DNA of 35,512 bases from a virus. The DNA is taken from the IMG/VR virus record IMGVR_UViG_3300028197_000068, positions 1-35,512 of that record; one strand, 5' to 3'. Shown here piece by piece: positions 22,723 through 28,150 of this stretch. Below the pieces are notes generated by a model that was given only the letters and a program-made list of their open reading frames with translations, searched no databases and was not told the origin of the DNA. The position numbers were made by a program, and so were the translations under genes. The first letter of the stretch is position 1; the number at the start of each line of letters is the position of its first letter.

Positions 22723-23436
22723 ATGAAAACAGCGAACGGCAACGACAAACTAGGTAAAGAAAACTGTATTGTAGTATCTCGACCAGTGGGGGATACCTGT
22801 CCACCTACTTGTGATTTTCTAGGCAATGGCTGTTATGCCGAACAACTAGAAAAAATTTATCCCGGTGTTCGCCCTGCCGGTATGCAAAATCTCATCACGG
22901 AGAAAAACAAAATCCGTGCTATGCTAATCAATGCAGAGAAGAAAAGTAAAGACCTGCGATGGCATGAAAGAGGCGATTTCTTCAAAGATGGTAGTATGCT
23001 TGATATAGAGTATGTAGACAATATATTGTGGGCGTGTCGTAGTATATTGGCTGAAGGTGGCAAACTTCCTAAAATGTGGGCCTACACTCATATCTACGAT
23101 CCTAAGCTGTCCAGAATACTCGGAAAGTATATCACAATGTACGCAAGTGTACATAACCAAGATGATGTAGTCAAGGCAAAAGCTGCGGGATTCAAACTAT
23201 TTGCATGGTGTGACAGCGACCAGAAGATAGCCTCTAAACGCCCAAGAAGTAAAAAGAAGGCTGACCAATGGCGTAGCGAACTACCTAAGTTGGTTGTGTT
23301 AGGTGGTGATAAATATGTTACTTGTCCAGAGATTCGTCGTGGTCGTGGCGTTGTCACTTGCACAAAATCTAAGGACAGCGTAAACTGTCAACTGTGTGTC
23401 CAAGGTTTTGCAAACGTCCTTTTCCCATCTCATTAG
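22723..23436 (+). CDS. DUF7227-like Cys-motif phage protein (237 aa)
   Basis: The ATG at 22723 follows CGGAGAACACAACC. The N-terminus has NDKLGKENCIVVSRPVGDTC, then PPTCDFLGNGCYAE, a Cys-x4-Cys-x7-Cys cluster, and a second Cys set near the C-terminus (VTCTKSKDSVNCQLC). The middle reads like an alpha/beta barrel (LPKMWAYTHIYD, ITMYASVHNQDDV, FKLFAWCDSD). Cys clusters suggest a metal or Fe-S site; the family is common in phages and its role is unknown. Among the largest genes of the accessory block, with its own promoter. Confidence 0.8.
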   Translation: MKTANGNDKLGKENCIVVSRPVGDTCPPTCDFLGNGCYAEQLEKIYPGVRPAGMQNLITEKNKIRAMLINAEKKSKDLRWHERGDFFKDGSMLDIEYVDNILWACRSILAEGGKLPKMWAYTHIYDPKLSRILGKYITMYASVHNQDDVVKAKAAGFKLFAWCDSDQKIASKRPRSKKKADQWRSELPKLVVLGGDKYVTCPEIRRGRGVVTCTKSKDSVNCQLCVQGFANVLFPSH

Positions 23437-23446
23437 AGGTGTATCT

Positions 23447-23617
23447 ATGTTTGAAAATGTTCCAGACGATCACATAAAAAATTTTTGGATATGTCAAGAA
23501 TGTAGTACAGAAGTTGAGATAATGCCAGATTGGTACGAACAGAATGGAACTCCTGTCTGTGGCGGATGCGATAGGGATATGGAATATTCACACTCGGAGG
23601 TATGGATAGATGGCTAA
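23447..23617 (+). CDS. Small zinc-ribbon protein (56 aa)
   Basis: I chose the ATG at 23447 ten bases after the previous stop (RBS GAGGTG). Two CxxC pairs, WICQECSTEVE and TPVCGGCDRDMEY, form a zinc ribbon; this size class is common in phages. The end overlaps the next gene by eight bases. Confidence 0.8.
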   Translation: MFENVPDDHIKNFWICQECSTEVEIMPDWYEQNGTPVCGGCDRDMEYSHSEVWIDG

Positions 23618-23837
23618 ATATTATATTTCAACGGGAACACTTCAATTAATTTACTCAACGAGTCAAGGAGCTTATGACGCTTGCAGAACTGTGATCCATG
23701 AAATTAATGAATATGATGAGCTAGATGAGTTTATGTATTGCGACGAGAGAGGTATGAAAAACTATCTTACAGCGACACCGAAAACTATGGTATTTATTAC
23801 GAAAGACATATTAGACAAAGAAGACTATCCGACGTAA
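23610..23837 (+). CDS. Conserved small phage protein (75 aa)
   Basis: KYYISTGTLQLIYSTSQGAY, then ACRTVIHEINEYDELDEFMY and CDERGM form a recurring phage pattern of unknown function. RBS CGGAGG. The TAA stop is part of the next inverted repeat. Confidence 0.75.
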   Translation: MAKYYISTGTLQLIYSTSQGAYDACRTVIHEINEYDELDEFMYCDERGMKNYLTATPKTMVFITKDILDKEDYPT

Positions 23838-23890
23838 GTTGTTGTTATGTAAAGACTTACAAGCAAAGCGGGGCGCACACCCTATGCCAT
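23834..23890 (+). repeat. Composite hairpin element, copy 8
   Basis: GTAAGT/ACTTAC at 23834-23860 starting at the stop codon of the upstream gene, then GCGGGGCGCACACCCTATG and AAAATTTTTG. Confidence 0.75.
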
Positions 23891-23920
23891 AAAATTTTTG
23901 TGTTTTTCTAAAGTTTTCTA

Positions 23921-23948
23921 TTGACAATGACGATATATATAGTATACT
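23921..23948 (+). promoter_or_regulatory. CGATA-type promoter of the structured RNA
   Basis: TTGACA at 23921, TATACT at 23943, 16-base spacer with GACGATA; the expected start is near 23955. No ribosome site or gene follows for 350 bases. Confidence 0.8.
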
Positions 23949-23954
23949 TACAAT

Positions 23955-24190
23955 ACATGGCACGGAACAGTTGCCCAAGTATTCAAGCCCAAGATTGTGA
24001 TACGGTAAGGCTTTACTGTGAAGCATTCGGAGATACTTGTGGGGTGCAAGTCCCTAGTGCGATGACCGAACATTAAGACGGATACGCAATCCAGTCTGGA
24101 GGGACTGAAAGGCGTAAAGGTGTGACACAGAATAACGTTATACGATAGTGTCACAGGAAACTGCAAACCCCGATACGGGCCAAGCACCTA
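23955..24190 (+). ncRNA. Candidate structured non-coding RNA R1
   Basis: Paired segments read by eye: GGCA/TGCC (23959/23972), AGT+AAGCC/GGCTT+ACT (23978-24017), CTTG/CAAG (24036/24181), GGGG/CCCC (24041/24168), GCA/TGC (24046/24162), GTCCC/GGGAC (24050/24101), TGCG/CGCA with CCG/CGG inside (24058-24088), and TGTGACAC/GTGTCACA (24121/24148). This makes a closed multibranched fold. It does not match tRNA, tmRNA, RNase P or intron signatures that I know. Confidence 0.65.
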
Positions 24191-24205
24191 AGTCCTATTA
24201 TGTCT

Positions 24206-24250
24206 CACCCTATCCTATAAGATTGGTAAAGATGGTCGTAGTCAGCGAAA
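24206..24250 (+). other. GTCAGCGA element (3' of R1)
   Basis: CCTATC/GATTGG hairpin, then AAAGATGGTCGTA and GTCAGCGA at 24241. Same order as the copy at 29519. Ends 12 bases before the next -35. Confidence 0.6.
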
Positions 24251-24261
24251 TGCTAAAGTTC

Positions 24262-24290
24262 TTGACAATAGTATGCCGATAATGTATACT
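24262..24290 (+). promoter_or_regulatory. CGATA-type promoter
   Basis: GCTAAAG box, then TTGACA at 24262, TATACT at 24285, spacer 17 containing GCCGATAA. Confidence 0.8.
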
Positions 24291-24308
24291 AGGGAGAAGG
24301 AGATAATT

Positions 24309-24707
24309 ATGAAATACAGAGTAAGATTCCACCTACAACGCGGTCAGCACTATATGCACTGGCAGATTAGAGCATGGGACGGTACAGTCAAGTATCTTAA
24401 TCCACAGAAATATCAGATCGAGATGAGACGTTGCACCCTAGTCAATAAGAAAAACGCTGCTGTCAAGGTACATAATGCAGGCAAGAAGGATGTTTGTGGT
24501 TGGGTAGAATGTGAGAATTTTGATATACTAGAAAAAGATAGTTTACCTATTGACAACCTAGAAAAATTGTTGTATAATCCAATAGTCGAGCCTAGTTGGA
24601 GGCGAGAAGACGATGATGGTGATTTTGATTGGGACAACTATCACTTTGATATGTTGGTGACAGATGGTAATAAGGTACATATTGCAGAGGAGAGATGTTA
24701 TGCCTAA
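24309..24707 (+). CDS. Hypothetical protein (132 aa)
   Basis: The ATG at 24309 follows GGAGAAGGAGATAATT; the in-frame upstream ATG lies within the promoter. N-terminal beta-rich region (KYRVRFHLQRGQHYMHWQIR, then NPQKYQIEMRRCTLVNK), acidic C-terminus (REDDDGDFDWDNYHF). Similar proteins of unknown role occur in phages. Overlaps the next start by eight bases. Confidence 0.75.
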   Translation: MKYRVRFHLQRGQHYMHWQIRAWDGTVKYLNPQKYQIEMRRCTLVNKKNAAVKVHNAGKKDVCGWVECENFDILEKDSLPIDNLEKLLYNPIVEPSWRREDDDGDFDWDNYHFDMLVTDGNKVHIAEERCYA

Positions 24708-25158
24708 CTGGTGCGATAATAAATTGAAAGTCACGCATGAAGATTTTGCATTTATCGACAAGTTCGTGGGTGCTTACATGAATAACAAGCTGTGTAGTTA
24801 TTTTTTACCACCTACAGAAGAAGACACTGCTGATTGGAGAGTTGCTAACTGGGGTCAAAAATGGGATATAGGTCCAGGCAAAGATGAAGAGTATGGTCTA
24901 TACCCAACTATCGTTGATAATGAAGTGAGTGTCACGTTCACTAGTGCTTGGGCTCCTCCTCTGGGGGTATACGAGAGGTTGGTAGTCTTAGGATTTGACG
25001 TACAGGCGTCCTATTTTGAGCCAGGAATGAGTTTTGCTGGAATTTGGGACAATGGGACAGATGAATCTTATGAGGGTAACTGGAGAGAATTTCCTCAGAA
25101 ATTGATTGACTTATTCGGGATGGAAGAGTATAATAAAGAAATAGAACAGGAAGCATAA
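24700..25158 (+). CDS. Api92-like ferredoxin-fold phage protein (152 aa)
   Basis: I chose the ATG at 24700 with GAGGAGA upstream. It begins MPNWCDNKLKVT, continues with WRVANWGQKWDIGPG, TFTSAWAPPLGVYERL and YFEPGMSFAGIW. The start P-N-W-C-x-N, N-W-G-x-K-W-D and the A-W-x-P-P motif define the DUF1281/Api92-like family found in phages and mobile elements; function unknown. The stop is followed by structured RNA R2. Confidence 0.85.
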   Translation: MPNWCDNKLKVTHEDFAFIDKFVGAYMNNKLCSYFLPPTEEDTADWRVANWGQKWDIGPGKDEEYGLYPTIVDNEVSVTFTSAWAPPLGVYERLVVLGFDVQASYFEPGMSFAGIWDNGTDESYEGNWREFPQKLIDLFGMEEYNKEIEQEA

Positions 25159-25167
25159 TACAAAACA

Positions 25168-25359
25168 TATAGCGGAGGTAGCCCCTCTGCTATAAGACGG
25201 TGGCTGAAAATGTGGTAGCCAGTATGAGATCACAACAGCACATGAGGCTCAGGAGGACGGGCAAGTGCCATACAGTCTTGAGATAGTGGTTCAAAGTAGG
25301 GAAATCTGACATATCATACCCTGAAACTTTGGAGGTAATAAAATAAATCCTCCCCGTCT
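25168..25359 (+). ncRNA. Candidate structured non-coding RNA R2
   Basis: An 11-base-pair hairpin (25168-25194) is followed by a closed domain: AGACGG/CCGTCT (25195/25354) encloses GGCT/AGCC (25202/25217), GTATG/CATAC with GCAC/GTGC inside (25222-25273), CAAAGT+AGGG/CCCT+ACTTTG (25292-25331), and GGAGG/CCTCC (25331-25353). It follows the Api92-like gene with no own promoter seen and ends at a strong terminator, so it may be a processed 3' RNA. Confidence 0.6.
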
Positions 25360-25373
25360 AAAATATTCCAAAG

Positions 25374-25427
25374 CTCGTCGCAGAATATCCTCTTATTCAT
25401 AATAAGTCTGCGGCGGGTTTTGTTTTT
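25374..25427 (+). terminator. Rho-independent terminator after R2
   Basis: Ten-base-pair stem CTCGTCGCAG/CTGCGGCGGG (25374/25408, G-T pairs) with an inner CTTATT/AATAAG hairpin, followed by TTTTGTTTTT. Confidence 0.88.
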
Positions 25428-25453
25428 AACACAGTTGCGCGCGCCCCGAACGC

Positions 25454-25478
25454 TAAGTGCTTATGTATCAACGACTTA
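25454..25478 (+). repeat. Inverted repeat, copy 9
   Basis: TAAGTGCTT, seven bases, AACGACTTA; the C-rich hairpin part is missing, but GCGCGCGCCCC lies just upstream. Confidence 0.65.
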
Positions 25479-25539
25479 CCTTAACAGATGATTGGGTTTC
25501 CGATATAAAAATTTTTCTCTTTTGCTAAAGACATTATGC

Positions 25540-25567
25540 TTGACATGACGATACTATATGATAGAAT
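25540..25567 (+). promoter_or_regulatory. CGATA-type promoter
   Basis: GCTAAAG box at 25524, TTGACA at 25540, TAGAAT at 25562, 16-base spacer with GACGATA. Confidence 0.8.
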
Positions 25568-25632
25568 GATATTATAAGTGACAAGCACAGTGCAAGTTAC
25601 TAAGTTTGGTTTTCTTTTTGGAGTACGCTACT

Positions 25633-25893
25633 ATGAAGGCTTTTTCTTTTAATGTTACGATTGCTGCAACGGCTCTTGATACCGAAGTTATCGAGGATAC
25701 TATCCGTCAGGCTCTAGCTGATGGTCTGCCTGCTGACACTCTTGCTTTGTGCAAGTCTGATGGTGTCAAAGAGTATTCCGAGCAGGGCTGGAAGGTTGCT
25801 CGCAACCGCAAGTTCGGCATCGGTGTCAAGGAAGCAGGGGATGCTCACAAGGCTACCTCTGCAAAGGTCGAAGCAGAAGTTGCTACAGCCTAA
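25633..25893 (+). CDS. Small, probably abundant protein of unknown function (86 aa)
   Basis: I chose the ATG at 25633 (TTTTGGAGTACGCTACT upstream) over an in-frame ATG at 25606. Ala/Val/Lys-rich helices (TEVIEDTIRQALADGLPADT), then a GWKVARNRKFGIGVKEAGDA segment. Codons are richer in G+C than in the neighbours (GTC, CGC, AAG), as in the DUF932 gene, which fits strong expression. Not recognised. Confidence 0.75.
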   Translation: MKAFSFNVTIAATALDTEVIEDTIRQALADGLPADTLALCKSDGVKEYSEQGWKVARNRKFGIGVKEAGDAHKATSAKVEAEVATA

Positions 25894-25903
25894 TTAAGAT
25901 AGT

Positions 25904-25956
25904 CAGAGTCGCAGCGTCAATGGGGATAACCAAGACTGCGGCTCTGGCTTCTAATT
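25904..25956 (+). terminator. Hairpin, probable terminator or processing site before tRNA-Arg
   Basis: Eleven-base-pair stem CAGAGTCGCAG/CTGCGGCTCTG (25904/25936) with a 21-base loop, followed by GCTTCTAATTT, a weak U tract. It ends just before the tRNA. Confidence 0.6.
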
Positions 25957-25957
25957 T

Positions 25958-26029
25958 GGCTCCGTAGTTCAACGGATAGAACAGTGGTCTTCTAAACCTC
26001 AAATGTGAGTTCGATTCTCGCCGGAGCTA
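25958..26029 (+). tRNA. tRNA-Arg (anticodon UCU)
   Basis: Acceptor GGCTCCG/CGGAGCT, D-arm GTTC/GAAC, anticodon loop CTTCTAA giving UCU (reads AGA/AGG), T loop TTCGATT. One U-U mismatch in the anticodon stem. The 3' CCA is not encoded. Confidence 0.9.
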
Positions 26030-26031
26030 CT

Positions 26032-26199
26032 ATGGATAAAGATAAGAAAATTGGGACGATTCTAAGTTATCTTAATCACAAGATGAGTGTGATGAATCAA
26101 ACCGAGACAGATAAGGTAAAGAAAATCGTTGAGGATGACGATATTACTCTTAAGGAGGTGGTAGAATGGTATATAGACTATGTTTGGCGTTCATCTTAA
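26032..26199 (+). CDS. Hypothetical protein (55 aa)
   Basis: The ATG is two bases after the tRNA-Arg 3' end, with the discriminator-side sequence as leader (CCGGAGCT serves as a possible ribosome site). Sequence MDKDKKIGTILSYLNHKMSV, then VKKIVEDDDITLKEVVEWYI, helical. Overlaps the next gene by 34 bases. Not recognised. Confidence 0.6.
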   Translation: MDKDKKIGTILSYLNHKMSVMNQTETDKVKKIVEDDDITLKEVVEWYIDYVWRSS

Positions 26200-26339
26200 T
26201 TTGCTGTTCTGGATGTGTGACAACTACCAAAACTACTATGTTCTGCAATAAAACAATAGCCCTTGACAATCGACCAGTAGATGGTACAATGGACGTTGGG
26301 ATTCGATGGGAGTTCTTTAGAGATTGGAGCAGAAAGTGA
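26166..26339 (+). CDS. Small predicted lipoprotein (57 aa)
   Basis: The ATG at 26166 has a perfect AAGGAGGT upstream. LCLAFILICCSGC is a lipoprotein signal with a lipobox ending at Cys17, followed by VTTTKTTMFCNKTI and IRWEFFRDWSRK. Size and layout resemble an outer spanin (Rz1-type), but it lacks the Pro-rich linker and no inner spanin is seen next to it. A surface lipoprotein for exclusion is an alternative. Confidence 0.65.
   Translation: MVYRLCLAFILICCSGCVTTTKTTMFCNKTIALDNRPVDGTMDVGIRWEFFRDWSRK
26263..26290 (+). promoter_or_regulatory. Internal sigma-70 promoter
   Basis: TTGACA at 26263 and TACAAT at 26285, spacer 16, inside the lipoprotein gene; would serve the small genes and tRNAs downstream. 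Confidence 0.55.
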
Positions 26340-26455
26340 ACGAGATATGTGAACAAATGCAGGAAGATATCAGATGTATTCTTAATGGTCGTAGTGATCC
26401 GGCTACTATCGATATGATTTGTGACTTGCTTGTAGAGAAGCTTAGCGATGAGTAA
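26336..26455 (+). CDS. Hypothetical peptide (39 aa, GTG start)
   Basis: GTG at 26336 overlaps the previous stop (GTGA) with GGAGCAGAAA upstream. Sequence EICEQMQEDIRCILNGRSDP, then IDMICDLLVEKLSDE, two short helices. Ends in ATGAGTAA, overlapping the next start. Not recognised. Confidence 0.5.
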   Translation: MNEICEQMQEDIRCILNGRSDPATIDMICDLLVEKLSDE

Positions 26456-26609
26456 GTATGGAAGTGTAAAAGTAAAAACTAAAAAACTTTGGGAGATATC
26501 TCGTGGACACAACAGCTATCGTTCTGGTTCTGGTAATCATGATAACCGGCCTCGTAGAGTTCGTACCAGAATGGATGTTCGGAGAAGAGCAATAGAAGAG
26601 GGGATGTAG
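26448..26609 (+). CDS. Small basic protein (53 aa)
   Basis: The ATG at 26448 overlaps the previous stop. Lys/Arg-rich: KVKTKKLWEISRGHNSYRSG, then NHDNRPRRVRTRMDVRRRAI. Small basic proteins with an H-x-x-x-R-x-G-x-G-x-x-D-x-R-P-x-R-x-R-T-R pattern are frequent in phages. The stop lies inside tRNA-Asp. A second frame here encodes a membrane peptide (26502). Confidence 0.55.
   Translation: MSKYGSVKVKTKKLWEISRGHNSYRSGSGNHDNRPRRVRTRMDVRRRAIEEGM
26502..26594 (+). CDS. Possible membrane peptide in an overlapping frame (30 aa, GTG start)
   Basis: GTG at 26502 after GGGAGATATCTC. Sequence TTAIVLVLVIMITGLVEFVP is a single membrane span followed by EWMFGEEQ. It lies wholly within the basic-protein gene in another frame; only one may be real. 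Confidence 0.35.
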
Positions 26610-26673
26610 ATCAATTGGTTAGATCGCCAGCCTGTCACGCTGGAGGTTGCGGGTTCGAGTCCCGTCATTCTCG
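26600..26673 (+). tRNA. tRNA-Asp (anticodon GUC)
   Basis: Acceptor GGGGATG/CATTCTC (two G-U pairs), D-arm GATC/GATC, anticodon stem CCAGC/GCTGG with loop CTGTCAC, T-arm GCGGG TTCGAGT CCCGT, discriminator G as expected for Asp. CCA not encoded. Confidence 0.93.
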
Positions 26674-26686
26674 CTAAAGTTTTAAT

Positions 26687-26715
26687 TTGACTATGAACGA
26701 CGTAAGTGCTATAAT
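26687..26715 (+). promoter_or_regulatory. Sigma-70 promoter
   Basis: TTGACT at 26687, TATAAT at 26710, spacer 17, right after tRNA-Asp. Confidence 0.75.
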
Positions 26716-26734
26716 TGGGAAAAGGAGAAAAACT

Positions 26735-27085
26735 ATGGGATTAGATCAGTACGCATACGTAGTAGACCCTAAGAACCCTGAGGCTGATTCAAGAGAAATT
26801 GCCTGCTGGAGAAAGCATCCCAATCTGCAGGGATGGATGGAAAGTCTCTATTTTAAAAAAGGGGGTAAAGAGGAGCAGTTTAACTGTGTTGCTGTAAAGA
26901 TTAATGCAGAAGATCTTGATGCTCTTGACTTAACTATTAACAACAAAGAGCTACCGGAAACACAAGGATTCTTTTTTGGCTCTGATAGTGATGACTATTA
27001 CAAAGACCAGGATATACAATTTATTGAGGATGCCCGTGTAGCTCTTGACAAAGGGATGATTGTCGAGTATAGTAGTTGGTGGTAA
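26735..27085 (+). CDS. Conserved phage protein with MGLDQYAY start (116 aa)
   Basis: The ATG at 26735 follows AAAGGAG. It begins MGLDQYAYVV and continues REIACWRKHPNLQGWMESLY, then GFFFGSD and IQFIEDARVALDKG. This W-R-K-H-x-x-L-Q-x-W-M family is widespread in phages and is sometimes mislabelled phosphoglycerate kinase; its function is unknown. A tRNA follows nine bases after the stop. Confidence 0.85.
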   Translation: MGLDQYAYVVDPKNPEADSREIACWRKHPNLQGWMESLYFKKGGKEEQFNCVAVKINAEDLDALDLTINNKELPETQGFFFGSDSDDYYKDQDIQFIEDARVALDKGMIVEYSSWW

Positions 27086-27091
27086 GACCAT

Positions 27092-27164
27092 GGGGCGTTC
27101 GTTCAATGGTCAAGGACCGTAGTCTTATTAACTACAGAAGTGGGTTCGATTCCCTCACGCCCTA
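27092..27164 (+). tRNA. Atypical tRNA, anticodon reads UAU (Ile?)
   Basis: Acceptor GGGGCGT/ACGCCCT, D-arm GTTC/GGAC, anticodon stem GTAGT/ACTAC with loop CTTATTA, T loop TTCGATT. A seven-base loop places UAU in the anticodon, but position 37 is U instead of a purine, and the T stem has a U-U mismatch. Identity therefore uncertain. Confidence 0.7.
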
Positions 27165-27169
27165 CTTAC

Positions 27170-27243
27170 GCCCTCATAACTCAATTGGTTAGAGTATCGG
27201 TCTTTTAAACCGCAAGTTCTAGGTTCGAGTCCTAGTGGGGGCA
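27170..27243 (+). tRNA. tRNA-Lys (anticodon UUU)
   Basis: Acceptor GCCCTCA/TGGGGGC, D-arm ACTC/GAGT, anticodon loop CTTTTAA, T-arm CTAGG TTCGAGT CCTAG, discriminator A. Starts five bases after the previous tRNA, so both are probably cut from one precursor. Confidence 0.93.
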
Positions 27244-27281
27244 CTGGCAAATGTGTATAATACTAACAGGAGAGAAAGGTG

Positions 27282-27368
27282 ATGAGTAATAACTTTATTG
27301 GCGATATCTTAATAAGGATGACTATTGTGATAATATTGATAATTCTGATTGTTGTAATGACTGCATGA
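27282..27368 (+). CDS. Tiny membrane peptide (28 aa)
   Basis: The ATG at 27282 has AGGAGAGAAAGGTG upstream and a TATAAT (27256) 20 bases before that. MTIVIILIILIVVMTA is a membrane span after a short polar start (SNNFIGDILIR). Function unknown. Confidence 0.5.
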   Translation: MSNNFIGDILIRMTIVIILIILIVVMTA

Positions 27369-27439
27369 TGGGTAACATAACTTTAAACTAGGAAGTTGGA
27401 TCAGGTGTTATAAGAAATAGAGTGCCAATCTTTTCTCTT

Positions 27440-27509
27440 GCTGATGCGGTGTGGTGGGACACACAATATATTATCTTTTCTCTAGTCTGTTCGAATCGGG
27501 CCATTAGCT
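27440..27509 (+). other. tRNA-like sequence, degenerate
   Basis: GCTGATG (27440) can pair with CATTAGC (27502), GTGT/ACAC forms a D-like arm, and GTTCGAATC a T-loop with GTCTG/CGGGC. No anticodon stem can be drawn between them. Possibly a decayed tRNA or tRNA mimic downstream of the tRNA cluster. Confidence 0.35.
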
Positions 27510-27519
27510 TTTAAAAATT

Positions 27520-27999
27520 ATGAATGTTTTAATGCAACAACTTGATGAATATAGAAGAAATGAAGATGGCAGTGTTATTCAAGGAGCTTCACACACTAGC
27601 CGTATCTTGAATCATAAGTATCGTAATAAAATCATTATGACTACTTATCAACATCTTAAAAAGCATAACGGATCATACGATGCTATCGCCTGTTGTGGGA
27701 CTAGTGGATTGATGGTGGTTCCTCAGATAGCTGAGTTATTAAAAAAGAACATTATTGTTGTAAGGAAGGATTTAAAGGGATATAGCAAGTTCTATGTAGA
27801 AGGTCCTAATACAAAAAAATATATTATTATTGACGACTTAATATGTTCTGGAGATACTGTTAAGCATATCATACGGAGTATTAAAAAAGAAACTTCAATC
27901 TCTAAATGTATTGGTGTTTACTCTTATATGAAAGATGAATGTGCTTATAGGAAAATGCCTGAGCTGTGTGAAAAAGATTTGGGTATACCTTATCTTTAA
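27520..27999 (+). CDS. Phosphoribosyltransferase (type I, 159 aa)
   Basis: KKYIIIDDLICSGDTVKHII holds the PRPP-binding motif (hydrophobic strand, D-D, then S-G-D-T), and YDAIACCGTSGLMVVPQIAE with IIVVRKD match the other loops of type I PRTases. The substrate cannot be told; orotate/purine-type salvage or a phage-specific role are possible. Ribosome site weak; it directly follows the tRNA-like sequence. Confidence 0.8.
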   Translation: MNVLMQQLDEYRRNEDGSVIQGASHTSRILNHKYRNKIIMTTYQHLKKHNGSYDAIACCGTSGLMVVPQIAELLKKNIIVVRKDLKGYSKFYVEGPNTKKYIIIDDLICSGDTVKHIIRSIKKETSISKCIGVYSYMKDECAYRKMPELCEKDLGIPYL

Positions 28000-28024
28000 A
28001 ATAGGTGGCGCGGCCCGGCTGGAT

Positions 28025-28051
28025 GTAAGTCCTTTGCTGGTAACGACTTAC
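28025..28051 (+). repeat. Inverted repeat, copy 10
   Basis: GTAAGTCCTT, seven bases, AACGACTTAC. The C-rich hairpin part is absent; GGCGCGGCCCGGC lies upstream. Confidence 0.7.
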
Positions 28052-28082
28052 GAACAATCTTTTCTTTCTCTAAAGATAACGC

Positions 28083-28110
28083 TTGACAATGTCGATAATT
28101 ATAGTATACT
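28083..28110 (+). promoter_or_regulatory. CGATA-type promoter
   Basis: CTAAAG box, TTGACA at 28083, TATACT at 28105, 16-base spacer with GTCGATAA, nearly identical to the 18985 promoter. Confidence 0.85.
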
Positions 28111-28150
28111 TAGGACATAGCAACTAACCACGAAACGAAAAGGAAATAAA

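Larger units (their letters stand above)
23838..24308 (+). other. Non-coding interval carrying a structured RNA
   Basis: No gene is seen. It holds composite element 8, a promoter, a multibranched RNA (23955-24190), a GTCAGCGA element and the promoter of the next gene. Confidence 0.65.
25159..25632 (+). other. Non-coding interval with structured RNA R2 and terminator
   Basis: No gene is seen in 474 bases. Contains R2, a strong terminator, a GCGCGCGCCCC stretch, an inverted repeat (copy 9), a TCCGATATAAAAATTTTT segment and the promoter of the next gene. Confidence 0.65.

Noticed and set aside
23955-24190. R1 as an RNase P RNA, tmRNA or group I/II intron
   Set aside because: Diagnostic core sequences of those RNAs are missing, and no split gene flanks it.
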